Part shown: in pieces, positions 35,751-41,691 of the stretch
How the letters are laid out: each line of letters starts with the position of its first letter
How positions within the stretch are numbered: position 1 is the first letter of the stretch
DNA from: Balneolaceae bacterium UBA3186
GTDB lineage: Bacteria > Bacteroidota > Rhodothermia > Balneolales > Balneolaceae
DNA length: 64,000 nucleotides
Assembly (NCBI GenBank): GCA_002364085.1
Contig: DEXK01000013.1
Coordinates: 124,001 to 188,000 of the forward strand
Direction: 5' to 3'
Translations under genes and position numbers: made by a program
Notes under the pieces: generated by a model
Databases searched by the model: none
The model's input: only the letters and a program-made list of their open reading frames with translations
Told to the model about the DNA's origin: nothing

Positions 35751-35945
35751 CGTTATGTATTAAATTTAAATGTGACAATAGAAATAAATACGACCTAAAC
35801 GCTCTTTTTGTTACGGTTACATAGGTTTTTCTATAACGATTGGCGCAAGAGGGATGTGCGACTGAATGTTGAGTTGATGAATAATAATTGGAGAGGGAAA
35901 AGTCGGCGAGATGTGACTTTCAATATGCAGGTTAAGTTGCGTAAT

Positions 35946-36350
35946 TTAAACTCTGGAAAATATCTGTTTAATTAAACTTTGGGCTTCTTTGATTGTAGAA
36001 TACTCATAGCATTCAATTGAAGATGAGCCATTGATCATAGCTGAAACAGATTTGTTTTTTTGCTGCCGGTATAAGCAAAAAACTTTTTTGTTCAATTCAA
36101 CAGCTCGACCAATTTCATAGCCAACTCCGTGAGAAGGAGTTGTCACTTCACCAATTAAAATATCAGCTTCATATAACCATTCCATATCCTGGTCATGGAT
36201 TTCTTGGTCTGATGGTTCTTCGCTGATTTCAGAAGAGCCGACATGCTCAGTTAAAACATCTCCGTACTTTTTAATTTCTTCAATTAACTGATTGTACAGC
36301 TTCGCATCCTGTCTTCCTCCTCTGATCGAACCGGAAAAGTAAATCTTCAT
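35946..36350 (-). CDS. DNPH1/Rcl-like 2'-deoxynucleoside 5'-phosphate N-hydrolase
   Basis: A 134-aa protein that follows the animal DNPH1 (Rcl) sequence closely: FSGSIRGGRQD at the N-terminus, VLTEHVGSSEI, IHDQDMEWLYEAD, GEVTTPSHGVGYEIGRA with the catalytic-type glutamate E79, and NKKVFCLYR. The enzyme cleaves the N-glycosidic bond of deoxynucleoside monophosphates; human DNPH1 prefers 5-hydroxymethyl-dUMP. It sits in the cassette-like array, with an attC-like arm just before its start. Roles in nucleotide-pool cleaning or defence against phages with modified bases are possible, the second purely by context. Confidence 0.85.
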   Translation of the reverse strand: MKIYFSGSIRGGRQDAKLYNQLIEEIKKYGDVLTEHVGSSEISEEPSDQEIHDQDMEWLYEADILIGEVTTPSHGVGYEIGRAVELNKKVFCLYRQQKNKSVSAMINGSSSIECYEYSTIKEAQSLIKQIFSRV

Positions 36351-36380
36351 TGTAATTATTTTGAATATTTTTTCTAATTA

Positions 36381-36719
36381 GCTTGTCGACCCGGCGTTTA
36401 AGCGGCACGAATTCTCGTATTTTTGTTGAAGTAACGGATTAATTGTATTGAGCACAAGTGAGAACCCATCCCTGTCCGTTCCCTTAAACAAGGGAAGGGG
36501 ACGTTGTAATTAATATCAGAGGGATGTTGTGGGGTTTCTGAGCCAGTAAACCTACTTATTCCGAACGTTCCGTTATGAATGTGATAATGAGGCTCTGTCT
36601 CGTCTGCTTCAATTTGTGATAGGAAGCAGGAGCTTCCGACTGGCGTTCCAAAGCAGAGTTTGGGAACGAGGTTAAAGTTTAGAATCCAAAAAAAAATCCA
36701 ATTGAACTGCTTGTTATAC
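36381..36719 (-). other. attC-like site split by repeat modules
   Basis: The left arm (36381-36410) carries GACCCGGCGTTTAAGCGG, identical in its core to the arm of the site at 38839-38929. The right arm ends in ATTGAACTGC and TTGTTATAC (to 36719), the inverse core GTATAAC read leftward. That core is the exact complement of the GTTATAC core at the 5' end of the same cassette (37175-37181), as expected for an integron cassette. About 280 bp of repeat modules separate the arms. Confidence 0.5.
36435..36673. repeat. Hairpin repeat modules inside the attC-like site; no gene in 36351-36728
   Basis: Three modules: the CCCTT/AAGGG stem (36435-36512), part of the GATGTTGTGGGGTTTCTGAG module (36518-36556), and a decayed copy (36559-36673) of the four-hairpin module of 31531-31650, in which the first hairpin is mostly lost. 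The order differs from that at 31.5 and 34.4 kb. Confidence 0.75.
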
Positions 36720-36728
36720 CACAGTATT

Positions 36729-37121
36729 TTAACTAGTTGTATCTTCAGATAAAACTATAATTTTTACACCAAGAAATTCCATACCGCTAGATAAATCAAC
36801 TTCTTCAGATTTGTAGTAATAAGGTTCCCATTCCTCTAAAATAAGCTCATTATTCTCAGACCATCCTTTAATATGATACCCATCTGGAATTAAGGATTTA
36901 GATAAATCTGGGTTCAAGGAATTTGCTTTAACTACGGACCAAAACACTCTGCTATAACCAAAAGCACCAGTATTAAATTGATACTCATAGTATTTATATA
37001 ATTCATTTGGGGAGTTTTCTTTATTGAGAAGGATAAAATCTGTAGCCGTCTCAAAGTGAGGATTATCAGGACTTGAACAAGCAACGAAGTACATTAAAAA
37101 GAAAAATAAAAAGTATCTCAT
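36729..37121 (-). CDS. Small lipoprotein of unknown function (cassette cargo)
   Basis: A 130-aa protein with a short lipoprotein signal (MRYFLFFFLMYFVAC, cysteine at 15). The mature part is rich in Tyr, Glu and Ser (NELYKYYEYQFNTGAFGY) and may be a mixed alpha/beta domain. No family is recognised. It is bounded by attC-like sites on both sides whose cores, GTTATAC upstream and GTATAAC downstream, are exact complements; this makes it the best-defined single-gene cassette on the left side of the array. Confidence 0.65.
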   Translation of the reverse strand: MRYFLFFFLMYFVACSSPDNPHFETATDFILLNKENSPNELYKYYEYQFNTGAFGYSRVFWSVVKANSLNPDLSKSLIPDGYHIKGWSENNELILEEWEPYYYKSEEVDLSSGMEFLGVKIIVLSEDTTS

Positions 37122-37148
37122 AAGCTTATTAATAGTGAAAAGTAGATT

Positions 37149-37181
37149 GTATAACGACCCTGTTTGAACTACTTGTTATAC
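37149..37181 (-). other. Very short attC-like site (33 bp)
   Basis: GTATAAC (37149-37155) and GTTATAC (37175-37181) are exact inverted cores. Between them are GACCCTGTTTGAAC and ACTT, i.e. one L-type arm but no partner arm and no central loop. It looks like an attC site that has lost its middle. It lies between two cassette-type genes, 7 bp after the stop of one and 28 bp before the start of the next. Confidence 0.5.
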
Positions 37182-37187
37182 CAATTT

Positions 37188-37649
37188 CTATTCTTCATAA
37201 ATTTCATCAACAAGATTTTGGAAAAAAGTAATAAATCTTTTCTGGGACTTGGATCTTTTTGTCAATAGATCTTGGCCGTTCTCATTTCTTGCGTAAAAGA
37301 ATAAGATCGTCCAGTTGTCCACCTTGGGCACCCTCATTTCTAAAGATTTAATAGTAAATTTAAAACTACTTTTATCTAACTCAGCATGACTGATTTCAGA
37401 CCAAATCAATTCATCAACCAATTTATCTGAAGGGTCACCAAAAATGTCTGTAATTTTTTGAATTAGTAACTCAGGATTATCTTTTACATACACCGAGATA
37501 TTATAAGCAGTATGATTACCGATTGCATCTTGGTTTGATCCTTCACGAACTAAGTTATAATCATTTTTAATAGCCGGGACATAGTTTTGGGCAGTAGCTA
37601 AATCGACTACAAAGACAAAGAAAATTATAGAGAAAATTATCCGATACAT
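37188..37649 (-). CDS. Exported protein of unknown function (cassette cargo)
   Basis: A 153-aa protein with a signal peptide (MYRIIFSIIFFVFVVDLATAQ, cut after residue 21). The mature part alternates strands and helices (FKFTIKSLEMRV, WTILFFYARNENG, RFITFFQNLVDEIYEE). No family is recognised. It starts 6 bp after the stop of the preceding gene with no attC between, so the two probably share one cassette and one transcript. Confidence 0.65.
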   Translation of the reverse strand: MYRIIFSIIFFVFVVDLATAQNYVPAIKNDYNLVREGSNQDAIGNHTAYNISVYVKDNPELLIQKITDIFGDPSDKLVDELIWSEISHAELDKSSFKFTIKSLEMRVPKVDNWTILFFYARNENGQDLLTKRSKSQKRFITFFQNLVDEIYEE

Positions 37650-37655
37650 TTTGGA

Positions 37656-38039
37656 TTAGTTTATTGACAAAATGAGCTGTTTAGTTTTTTGAACCTGATT
37701 TGGCTTAACAAAAAAGCAAAATAAGCCACCAAAATCCTGTTGCCAAAAAATATCATTTTCAGTCATGGTGTTAAGAAGCTCTTTGAACTTTTCCGATTCG
37801 CAAATTTCTTTAGACAATAAGAAGTCAAGCATTTCAAACTCCGAAGCTTCAATAACTTTCTGGAATTTCAATTTTTCCTTGGATTCAAAATTGGCAAGAA
37901 TAATGTCTCCGTATTTTACTTGAGTTGCAAAGATAGGGTGTTCTAAGAGTCTGAACTTAGAATTACCCAAATCTTCGACTTCACAAGAAACCGTTAAGCC
38001 ATCTTCTGGGAAATTTATATTTATATCAAATCTTTTCAA
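37656..38039 (-). CDS. Cytosolic protein of unknown function (cassette cargo), TTG start
   Basis: A 127-aa protein without signal or membrane helix. A TTG at 38039 is the first usable start; no in-frame ATG lies between it and the attC-like site, and the sequence MKRFDININFPEDGLTVSCE is a natural N-terminus. The fold looks like beta strands followed by two helices (FQKVIEASEFEMLDFLLSKE) and ends KPNQVQKTKQLILSIN. No family recognised. It is paired with the exported protein downstream (6 bp gap), so a toxin-immunity or chaperone-client relation is conceivable but unsupported. Confidence 0.6.
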   Translation of the reverse strand: MKRFDININFPEDGLTVSCEVEDLGNSKFRLLEHPIFATQVKYGDIILANFESKEKLKFQKVIEASEFEMLDFLLSKEICESEKFKELLNTMTENDIFWQQDFGGLFCFFVKPNQVQKTKQLILSIN

Positions 38040-38042
38040 TGC

Positions 38043-38130
38043 ATATATCGACCCGCGTTTAAGCGGCGAGCTTAGTTAAAATTAATAAAGACCGAAACCA
38101 GTCAGTGTCCATTCGAATCGCTTGTTAGGC
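38043..38130 (-). other. attC-like recombination site
   Basis: Read leftward it begins GCCTAAC (38124-38130, fits RYYYAAC) and contains AAGCGATTCGAATGGACAC and later CGCCGCTTAAACGCGGGTCG. Its middle (AGCTTAGTTAAAATTAATAA in plus-strand reading) resembles that of the sites at 38.8 and 39.4 kb. The stop codon of the upstream gene (TAA) lies inside the core, as often in cassettes. The left core (GATATAT) is degenerate. Confidence 0.7.
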
Positions 38131-38826
38131 TTCTGTTTCATTTGAATCTAAAAGGTTTTTCGCAGCAATTTTAGCTTCTTTTCTAAAGCTTTTGCTTTGA
38201 ACAATGCTTTCCAATTTAGTTTCAGAGTAATTCTCATACTTTTTTTCAAAGCGCTTAATAAGTAGTTCACTAGGAGCATTATCTCTGATTTTTTCCCTTA
38301 CAACCCAAGTCTTTTCATTCTGGATTGAAGGAAATAAAGTATAAATATGCGAAGGCTCTTCCTTAAATAAATTCACCAAATTGATTTTCTTAGCTAAGAA
38401 GCGACTGATATTTAATGGCGGTTCATTTGCTACATAAATTTTGTAATACCAATATTCAGAGTGTATAACTTCTGGTATATTTTTGCTTCCAATACCTCCT
38501 ATATAGCTACTTATACATTCAATTTTATGAATCTGATTCCTGAGATCAAAAGAATAAAGTTTTTGGTATTCCTTGAAAGCTTCTTGATCAGACTTATAAT
38601 AATCTCGGCTGAGTAAAACACCAGGAATCAATTCAAATAAAACATAACTCACTAATAGGCCACCAATGATAATCCAGAAAGTAGAAAAATCAGAATAGCT
38701 AAGCTCCCGAAACCCAGTATAAGTAATCAAATATTTAGGCTGTACAAAAAGATAAATTACTGCAATTCCCCCAAACCAGGGTAACATTCTTTTAACTGGT
38801 GCTATGTATATGGAATAATCTGGCAT
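38125..38826 (-). CDS. Membrane protein of unknown function (cassette cargo)
   Basis: A 233-aa protein with two predicted helices (WFGGIAVIYLFVQPKYLIT near 12-32 and FWIIIGGLLVSYVLFELIPG near 49-70) and a cytoplasmic C-terminal domain of about 160 aa rich in Lys, Glu and Ser, ending in a helical RKEAKIAAKNLLDSNETEA. No family is recognised. Its 3' core GCCTAAC is the complement (one mismatch) of the GTCAGGC at its 5' boundary, so it forms a single-gene cassette between the sites at 38043-38130 and 38839-38929. Confidence 0.65.
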   Translation of the reverse strand: MPDYSIYIAPVKRMLPWFGGIAVIYLFVQPKYLITYTGFRELSYSDFSTFWIIIGGLLVSYVLFELIPGVLLSRDYYKSDQEAFKEYQKLYSFDLRNQIHKIECISSYIGGIGSKNIPEVIHSEYWYYKIYVANEPPLNISRFLAKKINLVNLFKEEPSHIYTLFPSIQNEKTWVVREKIRDNAPSELLIKRFEKKYENYSETKLESIVQSKSFRKEAKIAAKNLLDSNETEA

Positions 38827-38838
38827 TTACTAAAAGAA

Positions 38839-38929
38839 GCCTGACGACCCGGCGTTTAAGCAACGAGTCTGGTTTAATTTATGAAAGTTCCGAACCCTGT
38901 CCGTGTCCATTTGAAAACGCTTGTTATGT
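38839..38929 (-). other. attC-like recombination site
   Basis: A 91-bp site. Read leftward it starts ACATAACAAGCG, followed by an L-type arm TTTTCAAATGG, a loop, and the arms TTGCTTAAACGCCGGGTC ending in GTCAGGC. Its opening core ACATAAC is the exact complement of the GTTATGT that opens the cassette upstream (39438-39444), the relation expected when a cassette was once a closed circle. Confidence 0.75.
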
Positions 38930-38950
38930 GGCGTGGGCTTGACAACAGAA

Positions 38951-39406
38951 TTAGTTTTGGAGTTCATGAATACCTTTATCCCCGCCCATTCCTAACCTTT
39001 TAAATTCTATTAATCCATCTTGAATACGTATGGATACAATTGCCGCTACTTTCTTTGATTGTTCTAGCCATTTCAAATTCTTATCAATTTCTGTTTTTAG
39101 CTTCGAACCAAAACCTTCGATATTTAGTCGATTGTCGTAACTTAACAAGCATGAGCTTCCATCAAGTTCGACTATTACTTGAAGAGCCATAATTCCATTA
39201 ACATTTTCAAGATTTTCTTGATCCAATCCAGTTGTTATTATAGAAATTAATTTTGAATCCGCAATTTTTGCAGTTGTAGTATCCATTTCTAGAGCAAACC
39301 TTTCCGTATTACAATCTTCAAAAGTGTTAGGAAATAGATTCTGTGAATAGCTATTTGAAGAAAATACTAAGATGATTATGAGAGGTAGAGCAGATAAATA
39401 TTTCAT
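38951..39406 (-). CDS. Exported protein with a TonB-C-terminus-like domain (cassette cargo)
   Basis: About 151 aa from the ATG at 39406, which gives a signal peptide (MKYLSALPLIIILVFSSNSYS); the open frame extends to a GTG at 39439, but those codons overlap the attC core. The mature part has the pattern NGIMALQVIVELDGSSCLLS followed by a helix (FGSKLKTEIDKNLKWLEQ) and a strand (AAIVSIRIQDG), reminiscent of TonB C-terminal domains (PF03544) widespread in Bacteroidota outside TonB itself. Function unknown. It is bounded by attC-like sites with complementary cores. Confidence 0.65.
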   Translation of the reverse strand: MKYLSALPLIIILVFSSNSYSQNLFPNTFEDCNTERFALEMDTTTAKIADSKLISIITTGLDQENLENVNGIMALQVIVELDGSSCLLSYDNRLNIEGFGSKLKTEIDKNLKWLEQSKKVAAIVSIRIQDGLIEFKRLGMGGDKGIHELQN

Positions 39407-39437
39407 CAAAAAAATATAGAAGTTTAATAAGTAAGCC

Positions 39438-39526
39438 ACATAACGACCCGGCGTTCAAACAGCGAGCCTGGTTAAAATTATTGATTTCTGAACCCTAAAC
39501 GAGTCCGCTTGAAACGCTTGTTAGGC
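39438..39526 (-). other. attC-like recombination site, best preserved
   Basis: An 89-bp site. Leftward it reads GCCTAAC (RYYYAAC core), AAGCGTTTCAAGCGG (L-type arm), a variable loop, CGCTGTTTGAACGCC (partner arm) and GGGTCGTTATGT with the second core. The arms can pair imperfectly with offset bulges, as attC hairpins do. It follows the stop of the upstream lipoprotein gene by 6 bp. Confidence 0.78.
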
Positions 39527-39532
39527 AACATT

Positions 39533-40201
39533 TTATTTTTTATATAAAGTTTCAAGATGTTGCTCTGTTTCTTGGACTCTCCATCCCTTAATTTCATCAA
39601 GAGTTATTTCAACGACTTTTTTCCAACCAAAATAATAATCGTAAATCCAAAAGCTCTCATTATTTGAGTTTGTTTGGACATATAGAGTAGCCCATTTTTT
39701 ATTGACTGTAAAATGACCATAACTTTTTGCATATCTGAATTCTAAATTTGGTTCTGGATGCTCAGATTTTTTAGGTAATTCTGTTACTTCTACTCCTTCC
39801 CAATATTTTTTATAGTAATTAATTTGTTCGATCAGATTAATTTCTTTCCCAGTAAGATGCCTATGATAGCTTGTTAAGATTATACCTGACATATCATCTG
39901 GATGAAATATATCTTTTCGATTAAAATATCTACTTAAACGTGAGCCACCCCATAAATTCCATTCATTACGGATGTATAAACCAGTTCCAAAATGGGATTG
40001 AGTAGTAAACTCTTCTTCTGTTTGGTTCTTAAAAACGGTTTTTAAAGAGTCATTAAGATCCTTGTCAATTTCAACAATTGCTTCGTTTAAATTCCTAGGT
40101 ATATAAGTTCCATCAATATGAGACTTGTACGAATTCCCTAAAAACATACATCCTGATATTGTTAATAATAAAACTATGAAGAGAATTTTAATGGGTTTCA
40201 T
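39533..40201 (-). CDS. Lipoprotein of unknown function (first recognisable cassette cargo)
   Basis: About 222 aa from the ATG at 40201, chosen because it gives a lipoprotein signal (MKPIKILFIVLLLTISGC, cysteine at 18); the frame is open to 40216. The mature protein is Tyr/Trp rich (WNLWGGSRLSRYFNRKDIFH, WIYDYYFGWKKVVEITLDEI) and probably alpha/beta. No family recognised. A GTTAGCA sequence near its start is close to the complement of its 3' core GCCTAAC, so it may be the first cassette, although no attC is visible upstream. Confidence 0.68.
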   Translation of the reverse strand: MKPIKILFIVLLLTISGCMFLGNSYKSHIDGTYIPRNLNEAIVEIDKDLNDSLKTVFKNQTEEEFTTQSHFGTGLYIRNEWNLWGGSRLSRYFNRKDIFHPDDMSGIILTSYHRHLTGKEINLIEQINYYKKYWEGVEVTELPKKSEHPEPNLEFRYAKSYGHFTVNKKWATLYVQTNSNNESFWIYDYYFGWKKVVEITLDEIKGWRVQETEQHLETLYKK

Positions 40202-40279
40202 AATGTTTGCTAACATAATATTATACGAAGATTCATTCGTATGAAATCAATTTAAGATAGCAAAAGGGTGAACTAAAAC

Positions 40280-40470
40280 AAGGGCTAAGGCGAACCCATC
40301 CCTTTCCCTTCCCTTAGTCAAGGGAAGGGGACTTTCTAATTAAATTTTGAGTGGAGTTATGGAGTTTCTCTTCTGGAATTAGCTTGATGGACTCGTTTGG
40401 AATAATAATTCAATGGCAAAACTACACAAGCGAGATTGATGTGATAGCTTGGGGAATTAGAAAGAGGCGA
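40280..40470. repeat. Repeat modules; no gene in 40202-40517
   Basis: The gap holds the CCCTTCCCTTAGTC/AAGGGAAGGG module (40280-40343), a broken copy of the GAGTGGAGTTAT module (40344-40376) and a variant of the CTCGTTTGGA...CAAGCG module (40385-40470). Closer to the lipoprotein start there is an inverted repeat ATACGAA/TTCGTAT around 40223-40242. No convincing coding frame. Confidence 0.65.
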
Positions 40471-40517
40471 GACATCTATACTCAATTTTTATCAACAGTA
40501 GATTATTACTTATTGAG

Positions 40518-41300
40518 TTACAAATTATTAGATTTTCTAAGCAGGTAAAGCAAAATATCAACGTAAAGCCAAACTATAGAGATAAATAACGCAAATGCAG
40601 AATACCATTCTAATTCGGCTAGTCTCTTTTGCTGAATTTGGTAAACGATAAATTCAAAACTTGCCAACATTGTAATTATAGATCCGAAAAAAATAATGCA
40701 CAAAGGTATTATTATAAAAATGCTTAATTCATGGGGGTATGTGATCTCTAAACCAAAAATGTTCATCAAAAAGATTGATGAATAAAGTGTACAAATTCCG
40801 ATACCTACACCAAATAATGCAACCCATGCTACATCCAATCTTTTGTAAGGATTTATTTGGTACAAGATTAGTGTGCCTAAAAAAATACCAGTTGTGATCA
40901 ATAATGCAATAACTATAACTCCCGGCAATTGCGAATCAACATGAGCTGATAATGGTCCTAACGTAAAGCCCAAGAAAAAGGCAGAAAAAGGTGCAATAAA
41001 TTTCGTTCGGGTTTTAAAGAAAAAAGCAAAGAAACCAATACATACAGAGAACCAAAGTGAGATTAATGCTATAGCAATAAAATTTATTTCTGTATTCCAC
41101 CAAGTGTTATAAGCATTCCAAGAGAATCTTGATGAAATGACAGTAAGTAATAGAAGAATATAAACTTTACCTATGATCCCATTTAAGGTCATGAGTGAAT
41201 TATCTTTAGACTCGATTGGATTAAAAGATAGTTCGTATGCCGAATCTCTTAAGAAGATGTTTGTAGAATATTCTTGGAATGGTAATTTCTTGCTATACAA
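40518..41300 (-). CDS. Bax inhibitor-1 / YccA-family membrane protein
   Basis: A 260-aa protein with about 48 polar residues followed by seven predicted helices. The segment MTLNGIIGKVYILLLLTVIS opening the first helix and the closing WYSAFALFISIVWLYVDILL are the signature ends of the Bacteroidota BaxI_1 (PF12811) group; the middle helices (FIAIALISLWFSVCIGFFAF, VIVIALLITTGIFLGTLILY) fit too. Family members are ion-leak or calcium-flux membrane proteins, mostly uncharacterised in bacteria. It lies between two repeat clusters, without attC-like sites next to it. Confidence 0.75.
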   Translation of the reverse strand: MYSKKLPFQEYSTNIFLRDSAYELSFNPIESKDNSLMTLNGIIGKVYILLLLTVISSRFSWNAYNTWWNTEINFIAIALISLWFSVCIGFFAFFFKTRTKFIAPFSAFFLGFTLGPLSAHVDSQLPGVIVIALLITTGIFLGTLILYQINPYKRLDVAWVALFGVGIGICTLYSSIFLMNIFGLEITYPHELSIFIIIPLCIIFFGSIITMLASFEFIVYQIQQKRLAELEWYSAFALFISIVWLYVDILLYLLRKSNNL

Positions 41301-41348
41301 TTTAATATCTGATTTAGGAACTTGATGATATTACAAAATTTCTTTAAA

Positions 41349-41618
41349 AGAGTCTCCCTCCCTAAAGTTAGGGAGGGAATAAGGGTGAGGCAGAAAATTG
41401 ATGCGAAGATTCTAAATCTCCCTTCGAAGGGAGAACGATCGAACACTTGTGTGAGATCAGAGGGATGTTGTGGTGTTTAGGAACTAGTAAACCTCACAAC
41501 CTCGTTCCGAACGTTCCGTTATGAATGTGATAATAAGGCTCTGCTTCATCTGCTTCAACTTGTCATAGGAAGCAGGAGCTTCCCACTGGCGTTCCAAAGT
41601 AGAGTTTGGGAACGATGT
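41349..41618. repeat. Repeat modules; no gene in 41301-41689
   Basis: CTCCCTAAAGTTAGGGAG module (41349-41397), CTCCCTTCGAAGGGAG module with GATCGAACACTTGTGTGAG (41417-41497) and a decayed four-hairpin module (41502-41618) follow each other. This is the last cluster before the RND operon and ends the accessory region. Short frames here translate repeats only. Confidence 0.75.
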
Positions 41619-41657
41619 TAAAGGCTATGTCCAGCTGCAGAAATTAATAATCTTCTA

Positions 41658-41691
41658 GTTGGATGTTGGATGTTGGATGTTGGATATTCTC
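41658..41691. repeat. Tandem heptad repeat at the RND operon end
   Basis: Four head-to-tail copies of TTGGATG (41659-41686) followed by TTGGATATT-type sequence, just overlapping the stop of the last RND gene. Same family as the heptads at 26.9, 50.2 and 60.4 kb. Confidence 0.8.

Noticed and set aside
35831..35937. Possible attC between CTATAAC and GTTAAGT next to the DNPH1-like gene
   Set aside because: The cores look acceptable (ACTTAAC fits RYYYAAC) but the inner arms do not match the other sites and show direct rather than inverted similarity.
41249..41446. 65-aa leftward frame
   Set aside because: It only translates repeat modules upstream of the BI-1-like gene.
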